DNA of 62,000 bases from Gnetum montanum (Eukaryota; Streptophyta; Gnetopsida; Gnetales; Gnetaceae), in the NCBI GenBank assembly GCA_015680685.1, contig MNCI01018018.1, forward strand, positions 323,863 to 385,862, read 5' to 3'. Position numbers and translations under genes: made by a program. Under the pieces are notes generated by a model. It was given only the letters and a program-made list of their open reading frames with translations. It did not search any database and was not told where the DNA came from. This document shows, piece after piece, positions 1 to 13,448 of this stretch (its first letter is position 1; every line of letters starts with the position of its first letter).

Positions 1-173
1 CGTACAATTACAAACATCACACTGCGGGCATGCACTAGGAAAATAATCTAACTTCTATGGAAACAAACTGAAAGAGTCTAGCTACAAATGACAAAAGGAT
101 TCTCAAATGAGGCGGATGACGCTCTTATTTATACGCGACCCTGTCAACGCATCGACTGATTAGTGCTTCATCA
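1..173 (-). mobile_element. LTR fragment F (TGATGA-type), cut by window edge
   Basis: This is the U3 end of an LTR whose remainder lies left of the window. It ends in TTCATCA and reads, on the minus strand, from a TGATGA-like start to a TATA-like CGTATAAATAAGAG (around 124-140) and onward. The same terminus and TATA spacing occur in the LTRs of elements A, B, C, D and G. It is followed immediately by sequence matching the middle of element B's LTR (GTAGATAAGG, also near 21707), so F was inserted into B's left LTR. It may be a solo LTR or the end of a full element; the window does not show which. Confidence 0.6.
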
Positions 174-983
174 GTAGATAAGGTAGTGTGATTATACTAG
201 TAATTAGTTAGTGTTTGCGATCATTGTCTTCCGACTTGAGCTAGTAAAATCAGTGTGTATGGCTTAACTCATGATGAGGTATATGATATTGATGTTGTAT
301 TGGCCATTGTGCTCCTAATAAACATGAAGTGAAAGTAAAAGTTTCTAAATCTAAGTAATAGTAAAACAAATCTAAACTAGTCTATGCGATGAGTAGCTAG
401 TCCTGATCTTTCAATCACACCTTGGACTTTGTGCAACTACTACTGGGATTACCATGTACCTCACTACTGGGCATACCAAGTGACAGTACTACTAGGTTAC
501 TAAGTAGTTACACTTATGTGCTTGAGATCAGTCATACTCATTCCACTTAACAACATTAAAAGTAAATTCCAAGTAATTGTGAACATTGACTATGAAAATA
601 GTAAACAGTAAACTAATTAAAGACAGGAATAAAACCAAGTGTTGTTGTAATGATGTACAGTAATCTTGATCTTTATTACTGATCATGCAATGCATCCAAG
701 TACATCACACTCAAATAAAGATTCCATTCAATTATAAAACATCACACTGCGGGAACACATTGCTAAGTACTAAATTCAAGAAAACAAATTGAAAGAGTTC
801 TATTACTAAGCTATCAAATCTACTGTGGATCTGTGCATCCAAGTGTTGTTTATAGAGGCTGGCACACATCCCACGATATCATTTATATGATAACATATGT
901 TGAGATATGATAACGTATCCATGACATTGTAGATACGATATCATAACTAGGATATTGTTGACTTAAAATTTTTGGATTTATCA
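174..983 (-). repeat. 3' LTR of element B (left copy, interrupted by F)
   Basis: It aligns along its whole length with 21707-22516, including the blocks ATTATACTAGTAATTAGTTA and the terminal AAAATTTTTGGATTTATCA. On the minus strand it starts TGATAAATCC just after a purine-rich TAGTTGTGGGGGTA (984-997), the expected polypurine tract. Its far end has been replaced in this window by fragment F. Differences between the two LTRs are mostly transitions, as expected for an old methylated insertion. Confidence 0.85.
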
Positions 984-1191
984 TACCCCCACAACTAATT
1001 GAAAACTCATCCTCGAGTTAAAACAAAATGAGGATGAAGTTTCTTACAAAATTGGGAGGTAGATTTATATGACATTGACTTCTATATACATGGCTCTCTA
1101 GCACCACAGTGGAGTTTACAAAAATGAACACATGATATGATAATTTAAAAAGAAAAACAAAAGACAAGATTTGGCAAGGTTGAATGTAGCC

Positions 1192-3739
1192 TTATGTTGT
1201 TCTAGGTGGAGGTGGGTCTTCCATAGGTTTCTTCCCTTTGTCATCAGGCTTCTTAAATTGGTATCTATTCAAGATCGCCTACAACTTCTCTTCTTCCATT
1301 CTAGGATCATGGATCATCCATGCTAATGAACCAATGTTTCATGGATTCAACATGTTCCATGAACATGGCAATTGTGAAAACATTTGATTGGCTTTAATGT
1401 ATCACACCGCAAACTATTATTGCTCTTCTTCAAAAGCTCTAGCTTTTTCTCTGAGTTCATGATAGTCTGTTAATCTTTTGGCTAGATTCGTTGCTGCATC
1501 CTTTTGCCCTTGGTAGCCAGCCTTGATTGTTTTTAGTTCTAAGTTTGCTACTGGAAGTTCCATAGAGCATCTTTTGTACTTGCAAATTCCTTCTCATATA
1601 AAGCATAAGTGGCTGCTACTTGTTGTTCTAGTTCATTTATGGGCTTGCTTGCTGTTAACATGGCCAAATTAGCATTTCAAAGGTTTGTTAATGATGTCAT
1701 GTATTCTTTTAAGTCTTCTATCTATAAGTCTTTATTTTTCACTTCTGCTTGATAGGTTTGGGCCATGCTGTCCAAGATGGATTCCAATTAGGATTTTGTG
1801 CTACAATTGAACTAATTTTGGCTTTTTCCATTTGGATCTCTTTCTCATTTATCTACTTGTACATGCCCACTTGGTTTTGGAAGTGTTCTTTGAACCTTTC
1901 ATGTTTCTTAGTCTTATTTTGCCACGTGTTGATTTTGATGGTTGATTTCTATATAATGGCATGTACATCCTCCATGGAGAGGGTTTTGTTTTCTCTTGCG
2001 AAGCGGTTCATATCTTGGTTGACCCTCATTAGTTGCTCTCTCAACTAATGGATGCTTTCTTTTAGAGTGTTTTTTTGCTTTTCTACTGTGGTCAACCTCA
2101 TGTTGTCTGTAGCAAGTTGTTTATTTTCTTCTTGTAAGGTAGCAAGTGCTTTGGTATGCACATATGATTGGGCTTCACCTACTAAAGAATTTCATATTAC
2201 CTTTTCTTTCTCATTTTCCATGATTAATTTTCCTTTGGTGGCAATCAATTTAAACTATGTTGTAGTGATATCACTAGGAATATCAAATAGGTTTGTCATA
2301 ACTTGTCCTATCTACAATAGTCTATCCAAAACATCTTCATGTTCTACAGGAGTCACAGAGGTACCAACTAGCATTTGAGCATTTTTGGCTCCAGAAATAA
2401 TAGCTGGTGGCACAACATGTACATTAAAGGATTCTTTACTGTGATCTGTGATCACTTCTATAGCTTCTGCTACATCATGGTGTTGCATGACCATAATTGT
2501 GTCTCCTTCTCCTGATTCAAGCACCACTTGGAACAATGTGGTGTTCTTGGAAATCTATTGTGACCACTGGGCCCCTCCTCTTGGCTGCAACAATATCTGT
2601 TCGCTAGTGAGATTGGTTGAAATGCTTAGCCTGACTACATCATCAATTACTTTGAATAAATTGGTCTCTTCCCTGTGTCCCTAACCGATGATTTTTGCAA
2701 TTTGTTACAGATGACTTGTTGAAGGTTTGTAATCTTGTGGTAGTAATGGTGGAACTTGTGGTTGCTGCAGCTGCTGTCTTGTGGGTTGGGTAGTCTCCTC
2801 AATGCTTGGTTGTTCTTCTAATTGGTCCTTTTTGGGAGGCAATGGCTTAAGAATTTTGGCATAGGAAACATTTTGTGCCTTTCTCAATGCATCATTTGTA
2901 TACCCTTGGATACTAGCTTAGTTACATAACTTCTGATAAGGCAAGAGAATTGAAGTGTTAACTTCCTTTCCTTCTTTTCCTCGAGCCACCTTTGGATTTT
3001 TGTGAAGTAGAGGTGAGCCATGTTTGCATTGATTTTTTCCATTCGTATTGCATTCCCTTTGGCCACATATGTAGAGATTCTATTCAATCTATGGAAATAG
3101 GTGATAAGTGACAATTTTGAAATAGATCTTTTCTTTTGCAGTCAATTTGCTATATTCTTTATCTTCCTTGCCATACGCTCATTTCCTAACATTTGCATCA
3201 AATTTGGTTGATATCTATGCCACCTTTGCTCCTTGATTAGGAACATTCAATACCTCTACAATTGTCTTAACTAAGTAAGATACTGAGATTCCTTCAATTT
3301 TAACTGTCACATCAACTTCTTAATTTTGCCAAAACTAGAGTGTTTCTTGTAGATACCATTCTCCATTGTTTGTCACAGTAGGCCATAAAGAAGATGACTA
3401 AAGTTGGTCCTTAACAACTTCTAGAGAAAATTCCAAAAATGAATCAAAGTTAAGTTCCACAATTACTGTTGACATGATGGATTTTTCTTGAATAGCCTAA
3501 AGACATTCAGATGATAGTGTAAGTTGTTGTCCTTGGATATGTGCTAGTGGAACATCCACTTCTACATGAGTAGATTGCTCTGTGGTAAGAGTTTTTTTAT
3601 GAATGTTGAAGGATTGTGCTTCTTGCTTTCCTTGTTCTACTTGTAGATTTTGCTCGCTTGCTTGTCCTCTTCCATGACCTTGTGGTCTTTTGCTGATCAA
3701 TTGTGAGAGTTCTCCTTGTGCTCTTCTTTTTGGAGCCAT
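1192..3739 (-). pseudogene. Extra ORF of element B (between integrase and 3' LTR), broken
   Basis: I do not recognise this protein. A degraded frame starts at MAPKRRAQ (ATG at 3737-3739) and ends with PMEDPPPPRTT and TAA at 1192. Element A has a collinear copy with the same kind of start (MAPKRGAQ) and end (LMEEPLPPSTT), so these are the true termini of a protein of roughly 850-900 residues. The N-terminal third includes a shared block around WYL-ET--FW-N (near 3340). The middle is Pro/Gln-rich (2705-2887). The C-terminal half is rich in charged heptad-like segments (EDLKEYM, NELEQQV, ALYEKEFA), which suggests coiled coil. No signal peptide or membrane span is evident. Position resembles the env-like ORF of Athila elements, but I see no envelope feature. 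Many stops and frameshifts. Confidence 0.6.
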
Positions 3740-5655
3740 CTACAATCAATCAAGGGTTTGGAATTATTATAATATTCTCATAAATGGGTAACAATTTAGT
3801 ACCTTACTCATACCCTTAGTTATATCAAGTTTTTAATTCATTATGATTGTAGAATTAGGAAATTTGTCAATAACAACCCCATTAGTACTTTAAATGAGTG
3901 GTATGATTAATTCGAAGTCTTTCTAAAGTTGTTTTNGCAAATCGAGGTAATATTGAGCAAGTTATGGGCATTATAAGTTGGAGTGTTAAAGCTCTTAACT
4001 TCAAAGAAAATTTGGCAACAACTCCCTTCTTATGAAATTCAAAAATGAAAACTTGTTTCTAGCTCTCCCGCACTATATATAGATTTTATGTTGAGATATG
4101 ATATCATAAATACAACAACGTAGATGCAAAATCATAGGTTCCTGCGATATCATAGATATGATGTTACCATAGAAAAATCAAAATTTTTGAATGTTTTGCT
4201 CAAAAAAATTGAGTCCCATAGGATAGTTGGAAGATATGCATCATGGAAAAGGGTCTTGATATAGAGATGATACTTCAATTGTGAAAAATAGGCATTGAAA
4301 GTTTATGATTAAGGAATCTTGGACTATGAAAGTATATGAGGTATTGATGGAATGGATGAGAAAGACAACATTGTTGTGTTATTAGAACAAATAGTGTGAA
4401 TGATATGGGAAGTATTTATTGTTATTTATTGGAATTGAAAGGCTCAAGATGATGTGGAATCGCTTGGCAAGTATAAGATACAATAGTTATACAAGTGCGT
4501 CCTTTCCAAAGCAGGCTCCAGCCCTTAATGCCCTTGTATAACCACACCTAAAAGTGTCCTTATGCACTTAAGGAGTTGAATGTAAGACATACCTATTTAG
4601 CAAAAACACACATGTTAGTATCACCAAATTGGAAGAGTAACTCTATGTTACATAAAATCATAATTTATGATTATTCAAATAGTGAGATGAAATGGTTTTA
4701 GAAGGGACAATAGAAATTGGGATGTGAGGTGTCTTACCATAGGCATAATGAACTCTTGTGTTTTATTAGTGGTTAAGGTAATCATTAGCCTTTTCATCCA
4801 AGATTTAAACCAAGTCCAGACCACATTCCAACAACATCGCGTCATTTCATCTCTTGGAATCAGAATTGTAAGACTATCAATGTTACAAGGAGTATTGCAA
4901 CTTGGTGTATTGTCCAAGGGAGGAGCTTATTTTAGGCACCTTATTTTTATTTTTACATTTTTAAGAAGCTGCCTACCTTCAAGCATGGGTAACATGTCTT
5001 TCCAGTGGGATCCCCAAAAACTTATTTTGTGTCCTTTATTTGTTATTTGTGTCAACGTTTTTAAGGTAGCACTTATTTTACTCTTACTCTCATTTTTTGT
5101 TAGATCTACAAGGATAAAATACAACTTTAGTAACATGATAGAACTTATAATAATAATCCAAAAAGAATCCACAAGTCCCCTTGATGTCACACCCTTTTCA
5201 TTCCACTTGGTTCTGTCTAGGCATAATGATCACAAGTTTATTCTTAGTTTGATGATGGAAAGAATATCACTATGGCCATGATAAGAACCTCTTATTATTA
5301 GAATGGATGGATGGATGATGTGGGCTCACTGTGCAAATAATCAGTTTCTTATGATTTCATATCATAGAGAAATCTTCACCTTATTGAGCTATATCTTGCC
5401 TTTATTTAATTGTGTTTTATTAATGATCAAAAATTATTTACAAAGGGTTTGAAACAAAGTATAAAAGAAATGGAAAAGATGGTAAAAATTATGAAAAAGT
5501 ATAAAGAATAAAATATGTTAAAAGAATTGAAAAATATTTTTAAAATGTGAAAAATGAAAGAAATGAGAAAGATTGAAAAAAAAGAGAAAATGTAAAAAAA
5601 ATTGAAAAATAAAAGGAATTGTAAAATAAAGAAAATAGAAAAATCAGTAAGGTAC
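3740..5655 (-). other. Noncoding spacer between integrase and extra ORF of element B
   Basis: No convincing coding sequence. It holds an A-rich tract on the plus strand (5420-5650), which is a U-rich stretch in the element transcript directly after the integrase stop. It also holds segments that recur in element A (12.3-13.3 kb) and partly in element C (55.2-55.9 kb), for example CATGGGTAACATGTCTTTCC near 4984 and GATGTCACACCC near 5182. One unexplained N is at 3936. Confidence 0.5.
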
Positions 5656-7371
5656 CTACAGTTGTAAATGGACATCCACACGACTATTATGAAGGTCAGG
5701 AAAATGGAAGATAGAACAAGTGGAAGATTGATGAGTAGGTTGGGTAGATTTCTTCAAGTACTCATAGCATGGTTTGACTTGTTGGATATTGACAAGGATA
5801 AGCTTATGTGGGCTAGATGGGTGATGAATATGTAAGGCATAGGATGGATAAGTGGCGTGTACTATGTGTGGTCCCTCCCAAAGTGTCTGAAATTTAGCCT
5901 TTTGGGATAAATGACTAGGATTGTAATAGAGGACCTTATTACCCAGTTGTATGGTTACATTTCTTATCTGCAAATTGTGCCTAAGCTTGGAATAGTGCTT
6001 GTGGAATTCACTACCCATAAGTGCTACTTGTCTATTTTCATTTAAAAGATTCATATTCATTAGACATTCCTTTTGTTCTAAACTCAAATCAAGATGACAT
6101 TCACTAGCAATAGCTAAAGTGTGAAGCTCTTCATGGATTGGAAGTATCAGTAACTTTCCATAGACTAACTCATGTGAGGTGTATGCTTTAGGTTATTTCT
6201 AGGATGTTCTATAGGCCCATAGAGCATTGTTTAATTTCATACTCCAATCATGTCTAAACCTACTAATCATCCTAGTAAGTATTCTAGTAATTTCATGGTT
6301 AGTAACTTTAGCTTGATCATTTGCTTGGAAATGATATGGTGTTGTTAATTTATGGTTGACCTAAGGTGTTGCATGAGTTTCTTAAAGGTAGCATCGGTGA
6401 AGTGGGTTCCATTATTCAATATTAGTGTTCTAGGTACTCCAAATCAACTCACCACATGTTGTTGGAAAAACTTGGCAGTTGTTTTTGCTGTACAATCTTT
6501 TGATGTTGCTGCCTCTACTCACTTTGTGCAATAATCCACAATCATAATAATGTATGCTTTTCCATTTGACATAGGTTGAATGGGTCCCATGAAATCAATT
6601 CGCCAAATATCAAAAGGTTCTAGTGGTTGTATCTAGTGTTGTGGCCCATTATGTTAGGCCATAATTCCTCCATCTCTTTGGCAATGTTCACATGATTGGG
6701 CAAAATTATGCACATATTTGAACAGAGTAGGCTTGAAGTACCCTATCATCAGTAATTTAAGGGTTGTTCTACACCCTACATAGTGGCCACCACATAGACT
6801 TATACCCTTGCTTGTCGTGATCAGGTACATACCATCTAATAAGCCCATCTACATAAATTTTGTATAGGTTGCCATTTATTTCCATGTATTGTTTAGCTTT
6901 GTGAAGAAATTGTTCACGTTGCTTTCTATTCCATTCAACAGAAAGCTCTTGTGTGGTGAGATACATCAAGTACTCTACAGCTCTACAGTCCATGGCTATT
7001 TTGTTGAACTTACAACCTTTACTGTTCTAGTGGAGAGGTCCTCATCAGGAAATTAGTCTAATAAGGGTTCTACTCAGTTGTATGTGTCCCATTTCAACCT
7101 TGATAAATGATCAACTACAACATTTTCTATCCCTTTTTTATCAATCATTGTGATGTCAAATGCTTGAATAATCACAAGTCATCTTATCACTCTAAGGTTG
7201 ATTGTTGGCTTGTTCATTAAAAATTGGATGGTACTATGGTCTATGTGAACATAGATCTAGTAAGCAAGCACATAATGTCAGAATTTTTCAAGCACATACA
7301 CCACAACTATTAACTTCTTCTTATTTGTGGTGTAGTTTAATTATTCTCTAGTGATGCTCTTGCTAGGATAG
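5656..7371 (-). pseudogene. Element B pol, 3' part: end of RNase H and integrase
   Basis: Minus-strand fragments read SKSIT...LNYTTNKKK...VVYVLEKF (7350-7270; RNase H) and then a zinc-binding integrase N-terminus with SCEHCQRDGG (6670-6640). The integrase C-terminal region (5656-6087) contains LGNKVLYYNPSHLSQKAKFQ and LWEGPHIV, typical of the end of gypsy integrases. The central catalytic core (6100-6600) is recognisable only in pieces with stops. The frame continues into 16960-18300, from which it was separated by the insertion of element A. Confidence 0.8.
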
Positions 7372-8255
7372 AATTGAGCAATGAGGTACCCCTACACTCA
7401 ACCATACGAATCACAAGTGTTCACACATGATTCAGTTGAATTTCATGGATGAGACTAGTTGTGGTATCTAATCATTATGATCTAATCACTGTTCGCTATC
7501 TTCCCGCTTGGACTAGTGGTAGCTTTTTCACATATGGTTTAGTTCGAAGTGAGGTGTATGATGTTATCTAATTCTATGCTACTCTTGATGATGATAAAAA
7601 GGTAAATTAATTAAGCTAATGGATAGTGGAAAGTGAAATCTCACTACCCTATGTGCAATGGGTATTTGCCCTTAATTGTTTATATATGTTTGGGACTTCA
7701 TGACACTACTTCAAGGATTGCCAAGTGTATGTCACTAGATGTACCAAATGATACACTATTGGGTTGCCAAGTACTTTCACTTAAGCACTTGTAAGTAATG
7801 CGTACACATTCTGCTTAATAATAGGAATAGTAAATAACAATAAATGGAAACATTTAACTAAAGAAAATAGTAAATAATTTAGCAATTAAAAGCAATAATA
7901 ATCTAAGTGGATGCCATAATGATGGGAGTAATCTCAATCTTTATTTCAAGTCATGTAACATATCCAAGTATGTCACACTCAAACAAAGGTGCCATACAAT
8001 TACAAACATCACATTACGGGCATGCACTAGGAATGACAAACATTAAGGAAAGGAAACTGAAAACTAAAACTATATTCTACTTTTTCTTCTACCTCCATCC
8101 TCATCCAAGCGTCTAAGTGCTATATTTATAATTAAACCTAGATGAGGCGATGTCAGATATCTGATGTCACTTATTAGCTTTGATGTTAGGTACGCAACGT
8201 TGGGGCTCTGGCATCACATATCTGATGTCGGCACCTACCAAATGACAACTCATCA
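7372..8255 (-). repeat. 3' LTR of element A (left copy)
   Basis: Ends ...AATGACAACTCATCA at 8255 and aligns with 15951-16954 apart from two assembly duplications in the latter. The first bases (AATTGAGC) are a mutated TGATGAG terminus. On the minus strand it is preceded by the purine-rich ATTGGGGTA (8256-8264), the polypurine tract. A TATA-like TATAAATATAG lies near 8121-8135 on the minus strand. Confidence 0.85.
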
Positions 8256-8449
8256 TACCCCAATGATTGAATGAAAACTTGACCTCGAGTTAAACAATAT
8301 GAGGAACAAGTTTCCTACAAAAATATTGGGTAGGTATGGGATTATTGACTAACTTAAACAATGAACAAAATAATTGACTTTTTGCATGCCATAGTGGTGT
8401 AGTACAATAATAGGACACATTATTATAATAAAAAAAACAAAAATGGAAA

Positions 8450-11190
8450 ACTCATGTGGTGCTTGGAGGCAGTGGCTCTTCCATCAGTTGCTTCTCTTTA
8501 TCGCCATGCCGTTGAAATTTGTAATAATTTGTAGCACCTACAACTTTTCTTACTCCATCCTCAAGTCATGCATTGTCCAGGCTATTGTGCCAATGTGTGT
8601 TGGCACCAATACATCCCTAGGAAATGGCAGTTACAGAAACATCTGATTCGCCTTTACATACCATGCCATGAACTACCATTGTTCTTCCTTCAAAGCCCTA
8701 GCTTTGTTCCTAAGCTTATGATAATCTGTCAATCTTTGAGCTAGGTTCAAGGCTACATCTTTTTTTTCTTGATAACTAGCTTTGAAGACCTCTAACTCTG
8801 AGTTTGCCACCTATAGCTTTTGCAAAGCATTCTTTCGATCTGCAAACTCTTTCTCATACAACACATAGGTGGTTGTCACTTGTTTCTCTAGCTCATTTCG
8901 GGGGTGACTTCTTGTTAACATGGCAAGGTTGGCATATATAAGGTTAGTTAACACCATGTATTCCTTTAGATCCTCTATCTGCAAGTCTTTGTTTCTTAAC
9001 TTTTGCTTATTGGACCAAGGCATAGCTATCCAAGATGGGCTACCACTCAGGATTCTGCATTGATAAGAAGTTAATGTGGGATCTGGCCATCTAGATTTCC
9101 TTTTTATTAATTTGCTTATACATGCCAACTTGGTCGTAGAAGTGCTCTTTTAGTTTTTTAAGCTTCTTGGCCTCATTTTGCCACGTGCTAATTTTAGTTG
9201 CTGATTTCTAGGGACAACAAGGACCTCCTCCATGGACAGGTTCTATTCTCTTGGGCCAATCTATTCATGTCTTGGTTAACCCTCATCAGTTGTTCTCGCA
9301 ACTGGTGGACACTTTCTTCTAGGATGTTCTTTTGTTTTTGTATAGTGGTCAACCTAAAATTTTCTACAATGAGCTTCTTATTCTCCTCTTATACGATAGT
9401 CAATGCCTTTTTATATGCATGAGATTGCGCATCAATAGTAGAGGCATTCCAAAATGCCATCTCCTTTTCTTACTTAGTAGCTACTCTCTCCTTTGTTAGT
9501 TTGGTGAGTTCCTCTATCTTGAATTGTTTGAGTTGGTCTAGCATAACAAAATGGGTAGGATCCCATTGCTCAGCTCGTAGGGCAATTGACTCTTCTTGTA
9601 ATCTCTGTATTTTGGCTTTCGCATGCTCTGCCCTGACTTCTACCATAACCAACTTTCCTTTGGTGGTGATGAGATCTAATTGAGCTACAATGACATCACT
9701 AGGGATGTCAAATAAGGTAGTCATTACTTCGCTCATTTGCAATAGTTGATCAAGCACATCCTCATGCACCATAGAAGTCATTGAAGTCTCAGCTAATACT
9801 TGCGCATCTCTAGTCCCTGTTAGATCTATCAGTGGCACAACAGGCACATTGAATGATTTTTTGATGTGATTTATGATCACCTATGCTACGCCTGCCACAT
9901 CCTCATGTTGTAGTACCACGATTGTGGCACCTTCTCTAGTTTCCAATGTTACTTGAAAGGATGCAGCATTTCCAGAGATCTGTCGTGATCATTGGAATCC
10001 TTCTCCTCATGATTATATTTAGATCTTCCCTTGCATTGGGTCAGCTGACACGGTGGGCCATATAGCATCATCCATGACTTGGAAGAGATTAAACACGTTC
10101 CTACTTCCCCAACTAACTGTTTTAGTGATCCTCTATAGATGGCTCATCAAAGGCCTATAGTCTTGCGATGGTGGTAGCAGCAAATCTTATGCTTGTGTGC
10201 GTTGCTCAAGCTCACATTGCATTTTTGTTCGTGGCTCTACCTTCTTCTCTACTTCTTGTTCTTCACCAAGATCCATTCTTGGTGCTGCTAGTTTTAGGAG
10301 CTCAGTGAAGGAGGCGTTCTAAGCCTTCCTAGGGATATCATTGATGTATCCTAGGATCCCAACATGCTTGCATAGCTTTCTAATTAAGCATGGAAATGGA
10401 AGTGTTGATCTCCCTAACTTCGTTTCTTCAAATCGTCATTGGATTTTAGTGAAGCAATACTAGGAAAGATTGGCTACAACTTTACCCATTAAAATGACAC
10501 TTCCCCTAGCTGCATAAGTGGAAATTTGATTGAGCCCTTTTGTAGGAAATAGGTGGTAATCCTAATCTTGAAATAGGTTTTCTCCTCTAGAGTCATCTCA
10601 TTGTACATTTTTTCCTCTTTGTTGTACGCTCGTCTCAACCACAATTTCTTGGTCTTGGGGTCAGATCTGGTCAATAGATGAGCAACCTTAGCCCCTTCAT
10701 TGGGAAAGTTGAGAGCTACAGTAATTAATTTGACTAAATAAGGGACGATTACCCTGTAGATGTTAACGGTGATGCCCTCATCCTTATTATGCCAGAACTA
10801 ATAGGTTTTGCCTAGGTACCATTTGCCATTGTCTGACAGAATGGGCCACAATCAAGATGCTTTGAGTTGTGTCCAAACCATCTTTAGAGCAAACTTCATG
10901 AATGGACCAAAGTTCATTTCCACAATGATTGAAGCCAATGTGGACTTTTCTAAGGTGGAAGCAAGGTAGTTGTTAGACAGTGTGAGATGTTGTCCCTACT
11001 CGAAGGGTAGTAGTTCTACCACCTCTCCTTGGGATGATTACCCAATAGTAGGAGCATCTTGATGAATGCTAAAGGATTGGGCCTCTTGCTTAGCATATTC
11101 TGCATGTTCTCCTTGCTAACCATAGCCACTACATGGGTGCTTAGCAGCTCTTTGCAAGGGTTCACATTGAGCACCTCTTTTTGGGGCCAT
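8450..11190 (-). pseudogene. Extra ORF of element A, broken
   Basis: Collinear with the extra ORF of element B. It starts MAPKRGAQ (ATG at 11188-11190) and ends LMEEPLPPSTT then TGA at 8450. Shared blocks include WYL-KTY-FWHN followed by V-VPYLVKLI (near 10750), KTYFKI (near 10590), a valine/aspartate-rich middle segment (9470-9880, VHEDVLDQLLQ) and a charged, probably coiled-coil C-terminus (8811-9128, IEDLKEYM and LYEKEFADRKNAL). The function is unknown. Its retention in an element that lost all of pol suggests it, or its RNA, matters for propagation (inference). Several stops and at least one frameshift. Confidence 0.6.
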
Positions 11191-11294
11191 CTGCAATCAA
11201 GCAAAGGAAGTGTTACTAAGGTTATATTTGTTATCATCAGTTTACACCTTACCTATAACCTTATTTCATTAAGTTCATAATACATATGATTGCA

Positions 11295-11786
11295 GAGTTA
11301 GAAAATTTTTAAGAAAAATCTCCAAAAAGTGTCTATCTCCTTTCATGACCCTTCACAATTGGTTCCTTTTTTGTTATATGTGGCTTATAATAATGGTTAT
11401 GGGCCCATGGGTTGGAAAAATTGAATTTCTAGCATTAACGTGGGTGATTTTTTATTATAACTCCTAAATTTTTTTACATTCTTACCCTTATGATACCTTT
11501 TGGGTGATAGTAAATTTTAGCAATTTGGCACAAGTTTTCAGAGTTAGAAAAATTTTCAAGAAAAATGCCCAAAAGTTGTCTATCTCCTTTCATGACCCTT
11601 TGCAACTAGTTTCTTTTTCATTATATGTGGCTTATAATAATGCTTATAGGCTCATGGGTTGGAAAAATTAGATTTCTGGCATTAACGTGAGTGATTTTTC
11701 ATTATAACTTCTAAAGTTTTTTTACATTCTTACCCTTATGATGCCTTCTGGGTGATAGAAAATTTCAACAATTCGGGGCAAGTTTT
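11295..11786 (-). repeat. 246-bp tandem duplication upstream of the element A extra ORF
   Basis: Two head-to-tail copies with a 246-bp period. Both begin GAGTTAGAAAA (11295 and 11541) and share TCTATCTCCTTTCATGACCC and TTGGAAAAATT. They lie just upstream of the extra ORF start in the element transcript. Element B has no such duplication at the matching place. Confidence 0.8.
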
Positions 11787-13448
11787 GCATGTAAAGCACT
11801 ATTGCGACCCCNTAAAATGGTAGAGAGCTAAATATCATAAGTGGAAGATGGATGTGTAGAGCTCTGAGTCGTGAGAAAAAATTTCAACTCCCCTAGTAGC
11901 AAATGATGAAAATGAAGTTCAAGTGCCGCAGGGATCATATATTTATAATTGCATGTGATCTGACGTTGAGTACACAATGTCGAGGTCCAAAAATTTTAAT
12001 TCCATGGGGTAATTGAGCATGCAAATGAAAGCTCTAGAATTGGTTGGAAGGTTTGAAGTTAAGTTCATCCTTCTGGGGTAAGTGAAAAATCAATTTGGAG
12101 CACCAAAAGTATGATAAGGTGAAGTTGTCGACATGGAAAACATTGGAATGAGCAAGAAAAAGATGTTGAAATCAAGAGTGTGAGACATATTAGTTTCATG
12201 ATAAGGGAAACAATAAAATGTAACAAGTTGAGCACTTGGAAGGAGAAAGATGATGTGGGTATGTTAAATAAGTACAAGTTACAAAAATCACACAAGTGGG
12301 TCCTTTCCAAAGTAGGCTCTAGCCTATGATGCCCTTATGTAACCACACCTAAAAATGTCCATGGGCACTAAAGGGGTTGAATGTAATGTATACCTATGAA
12401 ACAAAACACACATGTTAAAACCATCAAATTGAGATAATAACTCTATATTACACAAAACCACAAGTTATGATCATCCAGACAATGAGATGAGATGGACCAT
12501 CGAAAGGATTGTAGAAGTTGGGACATGAGGTATCTCACACCATGGTCACAATGAAACCGTGTCTTATTAGTAGTTAAATAATCATGAGTCCTTATTTCCA
12601 AGATTCAAACCAAGCCCACACCACATTGCAGTAACATCGCATTAATTCATCATATTGGTGGACAACCATAAGACTAACAAAGTTGTGAGGAGTAACATCA
12701 CTTGGCATTTTGTCCATGGGAGGAGCTTATTATGGCACACTTATTATATATATATATTTTTCTTTTTCATTTGTTTTCTCTTGTTTTTCTTTTCTTTTTC
12801 TTTTTGTCAATTCTGAGAAGCTGCCAACCTTTAGGCATGGGTACATGTCTTTCAATGGAACCTGTAAAAGTTTATTTAGTGCTGTGTTGAGTTACTCTAA
12901 CTTCCATTTTTTGTTAGATCTACAAGAATATAGTTACAACCTTAGCAACATGATAGAACCTACAGAATCCACAAATCCCCTTGATGTCACACCCATTACA
13001 TTTCACCATGGTTCTACACCCTTTTGTCTAGACACAATGATTATGAAGTTATTTTTAGTTTGGATGATGGAAGAGATTACCATTATGACCAGGGCAACAT
13101 GGTAATCAGTCCCTTATGACTCGATGACATAGAGAAAACCTCACCTCATTGGGCAACATGATCATCTTATGCATAAGCGAGGTTACAAAAGAAAATGAAA
13201 ACAACAACTAGAAAAATTGGAAGAAATAGGAAAAATTAAATCAAGAAACAGGAAAATGACAAAAAGTTGTAAAACAAAAAGATGAAAAGCACTTAAGAAT
13301 CCCAAAGATTAGAATGGGGGGTAACCCCCATGACTAAACATTTGGACATGAAAAGGATTAATAAGTGGATAATTAGGATCCATGCATGGATAAAAATTTA
13401 GTAACCATTCATGACCTAGCCATTGGGTGTCTATTGGTAGTGTGGTGG
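11787..13448 (-). other. Element A spacer with pol deletion junction
   Basis: Noncoding. It matches the post-integrase spacer of element B in order, for example TCCTTTCCAAAG near 12301 (4501 in B) and the A-rich tract at 13180-13300 (5420-5650 in B). The stretch 13300-13448 joins the end of gag to this spacer and is where pol is missing. One unexplained N at 11812. Confidence 0.55.

Noticed and set aside
5427-5681. 84-residue Phe/Ile/Leu-rich frame that resembles a membrane protein
   Set aside because: It is the translation of the T-rich post-integrase tract; the matching tracts in A and C do not keep the frame.
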